Source: Rhizobium sp. RCAM05350
GTDB lineage: Bacteria; Pseudomonadota; Alphaproteobacteria; Rhizobiales; Rhizobiaceae
Assembly (NCBI GenBank): GCA_024426085.1
Contig: CP087972.1
Coordinates: forward strand, 186,001 to 250,000
DNA length: 64,000 nt
Direction: 5' to 3'
Part shown: one piece after another, positions 30,143-42,818 of the stretch
Layout: every line of letters begins with the position of its first letter
Numbering within the stretch: the stretch's first letter is position 1
Program-made: the position numbers and the translations under genes
Notes under the pieces: model-generated
Databases searched by the model: none
Told to the model about the DNA's origin: nothing
The model's input: only the letters and a program-made list of their open reading frames with translations

Positions 30143-30366
30143 GACGCGTCTCCTTCTGGAGCCTGCGCGTCGTTCTGGTTTCGCCACGGTTTGGGATCGA
30201 CCGGAACGCGATGCGTGTAGCCCGAAACGGGGCTTTGGTAGCTAACCGGACGAACGTCTACGGGGAGGTCGGCAAGATCGCCCGAAGCAATGACTTCAGG
30301 AGGCAACGTGGCAGCACAACCGCTTGCGAAGAGCGGCAAGGCAACCACCAGAAATATGGGTTTCAT
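30139..30366 (-). CDS. small lipoprotein of the copper operon
   Basis: The protein is 75 residues, starting MKPIFLVVALPLF with lipobox ASGC. The mature part is short and proline-rich (PVSYQSPVSGYTHRVPVDP). It overlaps the TolC gene by 4 bp (ATGA). No known domain; its position suggests a helper of the efflux channel. Confidence 0.65.
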   Translation of the reverse strand: MKPIFLVVALPLFASGCAATLPPEVIASGDLADLPVDVRPVSYQSPVSGYTHRVPVDPKPWRNQNDAQAPEGDAS

Positions 30367-30453
30367 GGTGTAATCCGAATAGGAGACGGCAGCGGCGCAG
30401 CGGGGCAATAACGCCCGCCGACGCACGTTCAGACCCGCAAGGACGGGCGTGTC

Positions 30454-30837
30454 CTATTCAGATATTAGGGGGCGATGCAGCGGCACGAGTTCACCGACGA
30501 CACGATTGTCGTCGGTGAATTTGCGGATGGAACCCATCACGACGGGGCCGCCGTCCACATCGGCGGTCGCGATAATTGCAAAACTCACGCAGAAGTCTTT
30601 GCAGCACTCCGTCTTCGCAATTTTCTGCATGTCATCCGCAGAGGCGCTTTCGTCTCCATGGACGTGGTCGCCGTTTGCCATCTCGTGGTGGTCGTCAGAT
30701 TGGACAGCCGTCGATGTCGCTATCGACCCATGCATCGCTGCCGAAGCGGCGGGCAATGAGTATCCAGCCAGTGATGCGATGATCACCAACCGAAGCAGAA
30801 CCAGCATTTTTGCCAATGTGATTCGATACATACCCAT
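30454..30837 (-). CDS. small exported His-rich protein (copper-operon leader gene)
   Basis: The protein is 127 residues with an N-terminal signal/anchor and a His/Asp-rich stretch (QSDDHHEMANGDHVHGDE), then a Cys-containing segment (KTECCKDFC). It is the first gene after the CueR-type promoter at 30956-30986. Its composition fits metal binding, as in DUF2946-like copper proteins, but I cannot assign the family firmly. Confidence 0.65.
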   Translation of the reverse strand: MGMYRITLAKMLVLLRLVIIASLAGYSLPAASAAMHGSIATSTAVQSDDHHEMANGDHVHGDESASADDMQKIAKTECCKDFCVSFAIIATADVDGGPVVMGSIRKFTDDNRVVGELVPLHRPLISE

Positions 30838-30955
30838 GCCCGAGGACTACCATTAGTCCCGAAGGTGTCAATTGCGAGGTTCATCTAGCCGATGATTCGC
30901 GTCGATTATGTGGCGCTGCACAAGGAACCATCCCAACGATGGACCATGAAGAAAC

Positions 30956-30986
30956 CTTATAGAGCTTCCAACGATGGCAAGGTCAA
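30956..30986 (-). promoter_or_regulatory. CueR-type promoter of the oxidase operon
   Basis: On the minus strand, TTGACC and TATAAG are separated by exactly 19 bp that hold an imperfect dyad (TTGCCATCGTTGGAAGCTC). A 19-bp spacer with a dyad is the hallmark of MerR-family activation. The same box type occurs at 35357-35387 and 37124-37154. Confidence 0.8.
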
Positions 30987-31126
30987 CATGGGTGCCGACA
31001 GATTTTGAGATTTGGGATGAGGGGTCAAGCACCCATGGGTGGAGGACGTCGGCACTTTGCGTTTGTTCCCGACAGGTTTTGCCGTGGTTGATTACGCTCT
31101 CCGACGGAGCGTGGCCACGTCTCCGG

Positions 31127-31470
31127 TCAGCGCCACCAAAGCTCGTGCGCTGCGACAAGAACCAGCACTGCGCCTGATGCGGCCTGCAGCCCTTTAGACA
31201 GACGTGCTATCAGTCTTGGTCGCGTCTCAAACATATGAACCATTTGTTGGCGGAAAAACACCGAGGTCAAGGCGACGGCCGACAACGTCAACGCGACTCC
31301 GATCATCATAACAAAAGCGAACATGATTCCCGCTTCAGGGTACGCCGCGTGAAATGGCGAAGTTCATCACGAACAGTGTTAGAGGGCACGGTATCAGTCC
31401 GGCCGACAAACCAACGATGATGCCTTGCTGATCGTCATGCGAATGAGGCTCTTTAAAAAGGGCGCTCCAC
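31127..31470 (-). pseudogene. NicO-family nickel/cobalt exporter, 5' part lost and frameshifted
   Basis: The remaining C-terminal half shows GLSAGLIPCPLTLFVMNFAISRG and FVMMIGVALTLSAVALTSVFF, typical of NicO/RcnA transporters, with an indel near 31330. Upstream it ends abruptly at 31470, where an IS end begins. The first half is missing from the window, so it is not functional. Confidence 0.7.
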
Positions 31471-31547
31471 TGGCCTGCCCCCATCGGGTGATCCTGGTTT
31501 AATGTTAGTGCATGCTGGGTCTGGCCGCTACCGCCGGGGTTGATGCC
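31471..31547. mobile_element. 77-bp remnant of the IS3-family element end
   Basis: It starts TGGCCTGCCCCCATCGGGTG and matches the left end of the complete copies at 48649 and 63539 (reverse) with about one mismatch, then diverges after TGATGCC. It cuts the NicO gene. It is a scar from an IS-mediated deletion or a partly lost copy. Confidence 0.75.
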
Positions 31548-31781
31548 AACAGGACAGGCATCAGCCGGTGACCGAGGGCATTTCAATACCCCGCGTTGCG
31601 AGGTAAAATGGCACCAGCAATTCCTTGCCGTCTGGCGTTCTGAAGCGCCCATAGCGCGCTCGTACTCCCGACCGGTTGCCGTGACAAGCGCGAGATCGCG
31701 CCGCGATGCGCAAAGTCCCTGAACGGATAGGAGTGCAAACGGTGCATATCAGCACTTGTGTGTAGCAAAGGCAGTAGTCCC

Positions 31782-32345
31782 ATGGCCATGAACGAGACAC
31801 GCGAACCTACCCGCCGTGATTTTCTCTATATTGTGACAGGCATGGCGAGCGCTGTGGGTGCCGTTGCATTGGCTTGGCCATTCATCGACCAGATGCGCCC
31901 GGACGCATCGACGCTTGCGCTGGCCTCCATCGAGGTGGACGTATCCTCGCTCGACGAAGGTATGGCGCTCACGGTCAAATGGCGCGGTCGTCCGGTTTTC
32001 ATTCGCAACCGGACCTCAACGGAGATCGAAGACGCGAACGCGGTTGCAATTGATGAACTCAAAGACCCGGTGGCGCGGAATGCCAACTTTGCTGACGATC
32101 AACCTGCGACCGATCTTGCTCGCTCTGCGGGAGAGGGTAGGGAGAACTGGATCGTGATGATCGGCGTCTGTACTCATCTGGGCTGCGTCCCTCTCGGGCA
32201 GGCCGGTGATTTCGGAGGCTGGTTCTGCCCCTGTCATGGATCGCACTATGATACCGCAGGTCGCGTTCGCAAGGGGCCAGCACCGGAGAACCTGGCCATT
32301 CCGCGCTTTGAATTCATTTCCGAAGCCGTCGTTCAGGTCGGCTAA
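31782..32345 (+). CDS. petA: Rieske iron-sulfur protein (ubiquinol-cytochrome c reductase type), orphan
   Basis: The protein is 187 residues. A Tat-like N-terminus (TRRDFLYIVTGMASAVGAVALAW) anchors the protein. The 2Fe-2S ligands are complete: CTHLGC and CPCHGS, separated by PLGQAGDFGGWF. The length and sequence are those of PetA of the bc1 complex, but no cytochrome b or c1 gene is adjacent. It lies between the IS scar and cueR. It may be a spare or copper-responsive copy. Confidence 0.85.
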   Translation: MAMNETREPTRRDFLYIVTGMASAVGAVALAWPFIDQMRPDASTLALASIEVDVSSLDEGMALTVKWRGRPVFIRNRTSTEIEDANAVAIDELKDPVARNANFADDQPATDLARSAGEGRENWIVMIGVCTHLGCVPLGQAGDFGGWFCPCHGSHYDTAGRVRKGPAPENLAIPRFEFISEAVVQVG

Positions 32346-32386
32346 GGGACACCGGAAACGTCCCTCCATTTTGCATTAGCTTAGCC

Positions 32387-32830
32387 CTATTTGACGCCCG
32401 TCAGACCGAACTTCGGTGCAATGCCGGGGTCGGTGTCGCCGAGCGTGTCGGCAAAGCCTTCGATGATCGGGCAGTCCGGGCGCTCATCGCCGTGGCAGTG
32501 GCTGGCGAGATGTTTGAGCGTCTTCGTCATCGCCGAAATTGCCGCTGCCTTGCGTTCGAGTTCGGCGATGTGCTCAAGGGCTATCGCCTTGACGTCGGAG
32601 CTTGCGCGCGAACGGTCCCGCCACAGCGCCAGCAGCGTCTTCATTTGTTCGACCGAAAACCCGAGGTCACGAGCACGGCGAATGAATTGCAGCGTATGGA
32701 CGTCGTTGTTGCCATATGTGCGGTAACTCGACTCGGTACGGTGCGCCGGCGTGATCAATTTGATCTGCTCGTAGTAGTGGATCATTTTCGTCGAAACGCC
32801 CGACGCCTTGGATGCCTCACCGATGTTCAT
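32387..32830 (-). CDS. cueR: CueR, Cu(I)-responsive MerR-family activator
   Basis: The protein is 147 residues. A MerR winged helix (MNIGEASKASGVSTKMIHYYE) and dimerisation helix precede the metal loop with Cys112 and Cys120 (CHGDERPDC); Ser77 is also present. This is the Cu(I)/Ag(I)/Au(I) signature. It starts 15 bp after the copper ATPase stop and is co-transcribed with it. It should act at the three 19-bp-spacer promoters in this island. Confidence 0.92.
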   Translation of the reverse strand: MNIGEASKASGVSTKMIHYYEQIKLITPAHRTESSYRTYGNNDVHTLQFIRRARDLGFSVEQMKTLLALWRDRSRASSDVKAIALEHIAELERKAAAISAMTKTLKHLASHCHGDERPDCPIIEGFADTLGDTDPGIAPKFGLTGVK

Positions 32831-32845
32831 TGTGGTTTCTTTCCG

Positions 32846-35326
<2,481 letters not shown>

Positions 35327-35356
35327 TGCGGCGATCCCTTTGCTTAACTGCTCATA

Positions 35357-35387
35357 TAGGTAGCCCTTCCAATGATGGGAAGGTCAA
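35357..35387 (-). promoter_or_regulatory. CueR-type promoter of copA-cueR
   Basis: The minus strand reads TTGACC, a 19-bp spacer TTCCCATCATTGGAAGGGC with a clear dyad (CTTCC/GGAAG), then TACCTA. It ends 31 bp before the ATPase ATG. Confidence 0.85.
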
Positions 35388-35459
35388 GGGCCGTGTACGG
35401 AATTTGTTAGACCCGCTTGCAGTCGATGGAAACGGGCGAAACACTGGAGGCTAACTCTC

Positions 35460-35709
35460 GAGGTCGATCTGAACAAAAACGCCAGTCAGCCAGAATTTCC
35501 ACGATGCATGAACCCGGACGAGATTAGCAGCCTTGGCTCGGCGCGCTTCTCGACGTCTTGGCATTTGACATCGAAAATCATCCCGAACGATTGATTGCCT
35601 TTCGGCAGCCGCTTCTCGACAGAATCGCTGATTTCGTCGGCGACATGGACGTTGACCTTCGCGCCGCCTGACGCCTGACGCCGAGGTACCTTTGCTTCGT
35701 CTGCTCATC
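35460..35709 (-). other. decayed coding-like stretch, unassigned
   Basis: One minus-strand frame reads like protein (ADEISDSVEKRLPKGNQSFG, then MIFDVKCQDVEKRAEPRLL) but has no start or continuous frame. It directly follows the Crp-like gene. Probably the remains of a gene; I cannot name it. Confidence 0.35.
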
Positions 35710-36253
35710 CTACAGGGCGGTAGCGCGCTGATCCCCTTCGCCACCTCACGATACAATGCCTCGCGCGACACGCCGATATCGTCGGCCAATTGCTTCCACG
35801 TGCCCTTGAGAGGTAGCTCGCCGTCGTTCCAGGCGAGCCATGCGTCCAGCTTTGCCTTGACGGTCTTCAACGACATGATTTCCGCGCGCTTTCGGGTCGC
35901 TTGAAGTTCGCGCTGAGATATGCGGCCCAGACGTTAGCGAAGGACCCGTCGGCCGCAAGCAGCCTTTTGACGTCGACAACAGGAACTAGGAGGATCGTTG
36001 CGGGCGATACCGCCAGGCCGTCGCAATGGTAGGTGTCGGAATAGACCGATGCCTCGGCGAGAATTTTATCCGCGGAGGCTCTCTGAAGCACTGCCGTGGG
36101 TCCGTCCGGCTGATGGCGAACAAGATGAACTGTCCCCGTCCTGACGATGTGCAGCACATGCACAGGGTCTCCCTGTAAGAAGAGGAACGCGCCTGCATCG
36201 ATGGTCTTTTCGGAGATCGAGATCGAAGTGAGCCGGGAAATGAGGTCGGACAT
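35710..36253 (-). pseudogene. Crp/Fnr-family regulator, frameshifted
   Basis: The N-terminal cyclic-nucleotide-binding fold (FLFLQGDPVHVLHIVRTGTV) is intact to about residue 125. The frame then breaks near 35870 and the winged-helix DNA-binding part (WKQLADDIGVSREALYREVAK) continues in another frame. A further indel in the G run near 35745 would end it at the TAG 35710-35712. No [4Fe-4S] Cys set is seen in the N-terminus, so it is not a clear Fnr. Target unknown. Confidence 0.6.
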
Positions 36254-36324
36254 GATCGCTATCATGTCATGACCCCATGAGATGGTTCAAGGTTTTTCCG
36301 TCTATTCCCCGGGGAGATCAGCCA

Positions 36325-36850
36325 ATGAAACTGCCTCTATTGTTCGCATTGACCATACTGTTGCCGACAACCGCTGTCGCAACAAGCTCATCACGACCAC
36401 AAGTCCGCCTACGCGGGAGAAGAGCCGCGGTCGATCAAGAACCTATCCGACGACGACATCTCTGAACTACGCCGGGGCGGTGGTTGGGGTCTTGCAAAAG
36501 CCGCCGAACTCAACGGCATTCCGGGGCCATCGCACGTCCTGAAAATGGAGACGGAGCTGGCACTGACCGCGGATCAGCAAGCCCGGGTGCGGAATGCCTT
36601 CGAAGACATGCAGCGCGAGGCAGTCGTGGAAGGGGCGCGGTACATTTCGTTAGAAGAAGACCTTGAAGCGAGGTTTCGCGAACGCGAAGTCTCGGAGACG
36701 GAGCTGAAGGCGGCTCTAGCTAAGATCGAGGAAAGTCGCGCGAAGCTGCGGTTCGTCCACCTGTCGGCGCATCCAGCGCTGCTCGACGTACTGACAAAGC
36801 CTCAGATCGACACATATAACAGACTGCGGGGCTACAAAGTGCCCGGATGA
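36325..36850 (+). pseudogene. Spy/CpxP-like periplasmic metal-associated protein, frameshifted
   Basis: GGGGAG precedes ATG 36325 and a signal peptide (MKLPLLFALTILLPTTAVA). After one missing base near 36387 the mature protein begins with AHHDHK and continues DDDISELRRGGGWGLAKAAEL. It ends in a helical pair (LALTADQQARVRNAFEDMQRE) as in Spy/CpxP chaperone-sensors. His residues at the N-terminus may bind copper. It is convergent with copZ across a shared hairpin. Confidence 0.65.
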
Positions 36851-36883
36851 CGGTCGCCCTGGGAAAACAGGGGCGGCCGTCAT
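36847..36883. terminator. bidirectional hairpin terminator
   Basis: ATGACGGTCGCCCTG and CAGGGGCGGCCGTCAT form a stem of about 14 pairs with one bulged base around a short GGAAAA loop. It lies between the convergent Spy-like gene and copZ. It even overlaps the stop codon of the former. Confidence 0.7.
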
Positions 36884-36889
36884 GCCATG

Positions 36890-37093
36890 TCAACGTCCTG
36901 CGTACGACACCGGATATCCGGCGTCCTCGATCGCCTGGCCGATGACGGCCGGGTCCAGCGTAGTTTCGACGGTCGCCTTCTTGGAAGCGAGGTCTACGGT
37001 CGCGACGGCAGCAGGATCGGCAGCCTTGATGGCTTTTTCGACCGTGCCCTTGCAGTGGCCGCATGTCATGTTCTGGATATCGAACTCATACAT
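36890..37093 (-). CDS. copZ: CopZ-like copper chaperone (HMA domain)
   Basis: The protein is 67 residues: one heavy-metal-associated domain with NMTCGHCKGTVEK (Cys11, Cys14) and the closing DAGYPVSY. AAAGGAG lies 8 bases before ATG 37093; an upstream in-frame start at 37126 is not needed. It would carry Cu(I) to CopA. The third CueR-type promoter lies 31 bp upstream. Confidence 0.9.
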   Translation of the reverse strand: MYEFDIQNMTCGHCKGTVEKAIKAADPAAVATVDLASKKATVETTLDPAVIGQAIEDAGYPVSYAGR

Positions 37094-37123
37094 CTTGATG
37101 TCTCCTTTCGATGTGGTTGCCTT

Positions 37124-37154
37124 CATATGGGGCTTCCAACGATGGGAGGGTCAA
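37124..37154 (-). promoter_or_regulatory. CueR-type promoter of copZ
   Basis: The minus strand reads TTGACC, a 19-bp spacer CTCCCATCGTTGGAAGCCC with dyad, then CATATG. Spacing and dyad match the boxes of the oxidase operon and copA. Confidence 0.85.
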
Positions 37155-37305
37155 GGGCCAGCGGTCAGGATGTAACGTTTTTTGCATTTCCCGTACACGC
37201 GAAGGAATATCAACCACTTGCGACCTTGTCTTCGCGCGGAAGCAAGCGACTGCACTTTTCGTGAGATGTCTTCCCATTGCGATGGCTCCGTGCCAGACTA
37301 ACACC

Positions 37306-37681
37306 ATGAGGTTCATGAAGGTCATCCATCAACTGCTTTTCGTGACCGCCATGCTCGGGATCATCGTCGGTCCCATGAGCATCAGGGGCGGCTGACAGTG
37401 TCATGGCCGCCTCGGGGCCGGTCGCGATGGACGGTATGGTTGGCATGGATATGCCTGACGACATGCCGTGCTGTCCCGACGAACAACCGACCATGCCTGA
37501 CTGCGGGAGCAAATCCTGCCCCCTTGCCGTGATCTGCACGACGGCGATCGTCGGTCAGGTGGCGACCTCGCATTCCTGGTCGTTGAATGTCGGCTGGGTC
37601 GCCCATCGGTTCCTCATTCCGCTTCATGCGGAGCTTGCCTCCTCACTGGTCGATCCGCCAGTGCGTCCTCCACGAGTCTGA
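37306..37681 (+). pseudogene. small Met/Cys-rich exported protein, frameshifted
   Basis: A signal-like N-terminus (MKVIHQLLFVTAMLGIIVG) is followed by an indel in the G run near 37390. The mature part continues in another frame with MDGMVGMDMPDDMPCCPDEQ and CGSKSCPLAVIC. The Met/Cys-rich composition fits copper binding. It leads the plus-strand run into the FixH-like and CusBA genes. No known family recognised. Confidence 0.55.
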
Positions 37682-37804
37682 CCCCACGTCATTGAACACG
37701 TCGTCGAGTCGGCATGGTCGCAGGTCTGCGTCCGCGCGATACCGATGGCGATCCATGTTGACTGAAGACGAGGTCGCAGACCCGTCCGGATGAGACATTG
37801 AACC

Positions 37805-38210
37805 ATGAAACAGACCACCTTCAACGCGAGGACCGCGCTCCTCGCTGGCGCAATGCTGTTCAGCACCGTCACCGCTTCCTTTGCTGGAGCGCAGGACTAC
37901 GAATTCCAGGCCGTCCAGACCGAGATCAAGCAGGGGCCGGGCTCGACCGTGTCCGTACGGCTCATCGACAAGCGGACGGGCAATGCCGTTCCTGACGCCG
38001 TTATCTTCACGACGCGGATGGACATGGCTCCCCGATGGCATGGAGATGATGACTACGACGGTGGGCCCGTCGACCTCCGCCGAACCGGGCGTCTACGCCT
38101 TCACGACCAACCTTTCCATGGAAGGTGGATGGCGTTTCCAGGTCGCCGCCAAGGTTCAGGGCGAGCCTGAGACTGTCAAAGGCGAAGTCGTCCTCAAGGC
38201 AATCCCGTGA
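37805..38210 (+). pseudogene. FixH/YtkA-like periplasmic protein, frameshifted
   Basis: A signal peptide ends SFAGA-Q. The domain reads GSTVSVRLIDKRTGNAVPDA, then TTRMDMAP before an extra C in CCCC (near 38031), then DGMEMMT and EPGVYAFTTNLSMEGGWRFQV. This is the FixH/YtkA beta-sandwich common in CusBA operons. It overlaps the cusB start by GTGA. Confidence 0.7.
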
Positions 38211-39635
38211 GCGCCTCGCGCATCATCGCCACGCTCTCCCTCGCCGCGATCGTCGGCGGGGGAGGCTATTGGGCCGGGAAAAACGATGTCGGTGCACTCT
38301 TGCAGCGGTTCGTCGAAAACATCGGGATTGCCGCCGAGGCGGAACTGCGACGCGAAGGAACGGGAGCGGTGATCTACTACCGCCACCCGGACGGGCTGCC
38401 AGAATATTCCGCCAAGCCGACGAACACCGATGACGGCCGGCCGTTCACGCCCGTCCGCGCAAGCGAGGACATCAGCCTCGGCGCGACCGGAGAGGTCGCG
38501 CCCGCACCCGACACGGCATCCGTCACACCCGGACGGAAGGTCCTGTACTACCGCAACCCCATGGGGCTTCCCGACACGTCCAACGTGCCGAAGAAGGATT
38601 CGATGGGGATGGACTATCTCCCCGTCTATGACGGCGAGGTCAGCGACAGTTCCACCGTCAGGGTTACGCTCGGCAAACTCCAGCGGACGGGGGTGAAGAC
38701 CGCGCTCGCCGAAATGACGACCGTCAGCCGGAAAATCCGGGTGCCTGGAACCGTCACGCTCGACGAGCGCATGGTCAGCATCGTCTCGATGCGGGCGGAC
38801 GCCTTCGTCGAGGACGTCGCCGATGTCACCACCGGTGACCGGATCACGAAGGGAGAAGACCTCTTCCACTTCTATTCGAAGGAAATCGCCACCGCCGGGG
38901 CCGAATACGCGACCGAGATGCGCAACGGCGGCAAGCCGGGTCCCGATACAGGGGTCGGCTCTGCGGCTCAAGAATCTGGGCGTGCCGACGGCAACGATCA
39001 CCAGCATCGCTACTGAGCGGAAGGTTCCCCAGAGCATCGCCTACACCTCGCCGCGCGACGGCGTCGTGTTGGAGCGCTTGGCGGTGAGCGGCATGATGGC
39101 CGAGGCTGGCGACATTCTCTTCCGCATCGCCGACATCTCGAAGGTCTGGGTGATCGCCGACGTTCCTGAGTATGAACTGGGCTCCGTCCGCAAGGGTGCG
39201 GTCGTCTCCGTGATCGTTCGTAATCTGCCTGGCACGACGTTCAAGGGAACGGTCGATCTCATCTATCCGGAGGTCCAGATGCAGACGCGGACGACGAAGG
39301 TCAGGATCGAGCTTCCAGATCCGGACGGGCAACTGATGTCCAACATGTATGCCGAGGTCGAGATCGAAGCCGGAGCCGGAAATCCGGTCGTCGCCGTTCC
39401 CAACAGTTCGGTCATCGACACGGGCGACCGACAGATCGTCTTCCTCGATAAGGGCGAGGGCAGGTTCGAACCGATGGATGTCGGGCTTGGAGTGCGCGGC
39501 GAGGACATGACCGAAATCACCAAAGGCGTCGCCACTGGAGACCGAGTCGTTGTTTCCGCCAACTTCCTCCTCGACGCCGAAAGCAACCTGAATGCCGCGT
39601 TGAGCGCCCTCGCGTCCGACGAGGTGAAACCATGA
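38207..39635 (+). pseudogene. cusB: CusB-like RND periplasmic adaptor, frameshifted
   Basis: It starts with GTG 38207. An N-terminal membrane anchor is followed by a domain with VLYYRNPMGLPDTSNVPKKD and MGMDYLPVYD, the heavy-metal-binding block of CusB. Hairpin and barrel domains of membrane-fusion proteins (TRTTKVRIELPDP, GDRVVVSANFLLDAE) follow. One G-run indel near 38952 breaks it before ALRLKNLGVPTATI. It overlaps cusA by ATGA. Confidence 0.85.
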
Positions 39636-42600
39636 TCGCGCATATCATCTCGTGGTCCGCCCGCAATCTCCTGTTGGTCTTCTTCGGCGCGGCGCTGTCC
39701 ATCGCGGGCGGCGTCTATGCGCTGCGCGCCTTGCCGCTCGATGCGATCCCCGATCTTTCCGATGTCCAGGTGATCGTCTTCACCGACTATCCGGGTCAAG
39801 CCCCGCAGGTCGTCGAGGACCAGGTAACCTATCCGCTGACGACGTCCATGCTGACCGTGCCGAAGTCGAAGGTGGTGCGCGGCTTCTCGTTCTTCGGCTT
39901 CTCGTTCGTCTACGTGATCTTCGAGGACGGCACCGATCCCTACTGGGCGCGCAGCCGCGTGCTGGAATATCTGAATGCCGCCGCCAGCCGCCTGCCAGAC
40001 GGCGTGTCGCCGAACCTCGGCCCGGATGCTACGGGCGTCGGCTGGGTCTACCAGTATGCCGTCGTCGCCAAGGAACTGTCGCTGGCCGAGCTTCGCTCAC
40101 TGCAGGACTGGGTCGTGCGCTTCGCCGTCTCGAAGTCCGAAGGCGTGGCCGAGGTCGCCAGTGTCGGCGGCTTCGTCAAGCAATATTCAATCGTCGTCGA
40201 CCCGGCCCGCCTGAAGGCACAGAACGTCTCTTTGTCGAATATCGCTGACGCCGTGCGCTCCAGCAACCGGGACGTCGGCGGCCGGACCGTGGAAATCTCC
40301 GAGTTCGAATTCATGGTGCGCGGCAAGGGTTATCTGCAGGGCATCAAGGACATCGAGAACATCGTCCTGAAGACGAATGCGGGCATCCCGCTGCGTCTGT
40401 CCGACGTGGCGAGGGTCGAGCTGGTCCCGGACGAGCGGCGCGGCATCACCGAGCTGAACGGGGAGGGCGAGGTCGCCAGCGGTATCGTCCTTCAGCGCGA
40501 TGGTGCCAACGCGCTTACCGTCATCGAGAACGCCAAGGAAAGCCTGGAAGCGGTGCAGAACAGTCTCCCGGCTGGTACCGAAATCCTGCCCGTCTATGAT
40601 CGTTCGAAACTCATCGAAGCGGCGATCGAGACCCTCAAGGCTACGCTGATCGAGGAATCGATCGTCGTCGCGCTGGTGACCATCGCCTTCCTTCTGCATG
40701 TCCGCAGCGCGCTTGTGGCCATCATCATGCTGCCAATCGGTATCCTGATCGCGTTCATGGCGATGCGGGCGCTGGGCCTTGGCTCGAATATCATGAGCCT
40801 CGGCGGGATCGCCATCGCCATCAGCGCGATGATCGACGCCGCCATCGTGATGATCGAGAACGCGCACAAGCATCTCGAGCGCGCCGCCGGACAAGCCGCG
40901 GACCGAAGTGCTCATCGAGGCGGCAAGCGAGGTCGGCCCGGCGCTGTTCTTCAGCCTGCTGATCATCACGGTGTCGTTCCTGCCGATCTTCACGCTGGAA
41001 TCGCAGGAGGGCCGCCTGTTCGGGCCGCTCGCCTTCACCAAGACCTTCGCAATGGCGGCGGCCGCATTGCTGTCGATCACGCTTGTCCCGGCGCTGATGA
41101 TCCTGTTCGTCCGGGGCCGCATTGTTCCGGAACACAAGAACCCGCTTAACCGACTGCTGATCTGGATATACCGTCCGGTCATCGCCGGCGTCCTGAGGGC
41201 CAAGAGTCTGACGATCGTGGCAGCCATCGTGATCCTCGGCGTGACCGCCTGGCCCGTCCAGCATATCGGCAGCGAGTTCATGCCGAGCCTCGACGAAGGC
41301 ACGCTGATGTACATGCCGACAACGCTGCCCGGCCTGTCGGTGACGAAGGCCGCCGAGCTGATGCAGACGCAGGACCGCATCATCAAGTCGTTCCCTGAAG
41401 TCGAGACGGTATTCGGCAAAGCGGGCAGGGCGCTGACGGCGACTGATCCTGCTCCCACGGAAATGTTCGAGACCATCATCACGTTGAAACCCAAGTCCGA
41501 ATGGCGGCCGGGCGTCACCTCCGACAGTCTGAAGCAGGAGATGGACGCCGCCCTGCAGTTCCCCGGCGTCTCGAACGCGTGGACCATGCCCATCCGCGCC
41601 CGCATCGATATGCTTTCGACGGGGATCAGGACACCCGTCGGCGTGAAAGTCTACGGCACGGACCTGAAGCAGATGGAGAAGGTCGCGCGTGAAATCGAGA
41701 CCGTCCTCAAGGCGGTGCCCGGAACGTCGAGTGCCTATGCCGAACGGGTCATCGGCGGATACTATCTCGACATTATCCCCGACCGCATGGCTCTCGGACG
41801 CTACGGGCTTTCCATCGACGACGTCCAGGACGTGATCGGGATGGCTCTCGGCTCGGAGGTGGTGACGTCAACGGTGGAGGGCAGGGAGCGGTACGGGGTT
41901 GCAATCCGGTATCCAAGGGCGTTCCGAAGCGATCCGCAATCGATCGCCCGTGACGTCCAGGTGTCATTGCCTGGCGGCGGTACGGTCCCGCTCGGGGAAG
42001 TCGCAGAGGTCAAGCTCACGCGTGGTGCCACCACCATTCGGACGGAGAACGGCCAGCTTGCCGTCTACATTTTCGTCGATATCGCCAACCGCGATCTTGG
42101 CGGTTACGTTGCGGAAGCCCAGGCTGCCGTGGCGAGAAGCGTCGAGATGCCAGCTGGCTATTCCGTCGCATGGAGCGGCCAGTTCGAATATCTCGAACGG
42201 GCCAAGGCCCGGCTGATGATCGTCGTCCCGCTGACACTCGCCCTGATCTTCCTGTTGCTCTACCTGAACTTCAAGGCGCTGACCGAGACGATGATCGTCA
42301 TGCTGTCCCTGCCGTTCGCCCTGGTGGGCGGCATCTGGATGATGTGGTGGCTGGGCTTCAACGCGTCGGTCGCCGTTGCAGTAGGCTTTATCGCATTGGC
42401 AGGCGTCGCCGCGGAGACCGGGGTCATCATGCTGATCTACCTCGATCAGGCGCTTAGGGACGAGAAGGCGAAATGCGTGGTCGAGGGCCGGTTGTTCGGA
42501 AAGGAGGACCTCAACAGGGCGATCATGTTCGGAGCCGTCGAGCGCGTGCGGCCGAAGATGATGACCGTCGTGGCGATCATGGCGGGTCTGGTGCCGATCC

Positions 42601-42806
42601 TCTGGAGTACGGGAACGGGATCGGAGATCATGCAACGGATCGCCGTTCCGATGATCGGCGGAATGGTTTCATCGACCCTGCTGACGCTGGTCGTCATCCC
42701 CGCCGTCTACGGTCTGGTGAAGGGCTGGCGTCTTCCTGTCAGGGCGGATGCTCGGTTGGATGAAATCGTATCCCGATCGGCCGTCTTGAACGAGGCTGCC
42801 GAATAA
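39632..42806 (+). pseudogene. cusA: CusA-like heavy-metal RND pump, frameshifted
   Basis: The protein is about 1050 residues over two frames, with an indel near 40890 (around HLERAA) in the middle of the first membrane half. Before it, SVQVIVFTDYPGQ-type and YPLTTSMLTVPKSK segments are clear. After it come EVGPALFFSLLIITVSFLPI, EFMPSLDEGTLMYMP and LMTVVAIMAGLVPILWS-like blocks. This is the HME-RND family of Cu(I)/Ag(I) export. No cusC lies in this run; the TolC gene at 28679 could serve. Confidence 0.88.
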
Positions 42807-42818
42807 AGGGAGGCATTG

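Noticed and set aside
31548..31781. Possible gene fragment between the IS scar and petA
   Set aside because: A minus-strand stretch reads RYGRFRTPDGKELLVPFYLA but has no start and I cannot assign it; it is likely debris from the deletion.
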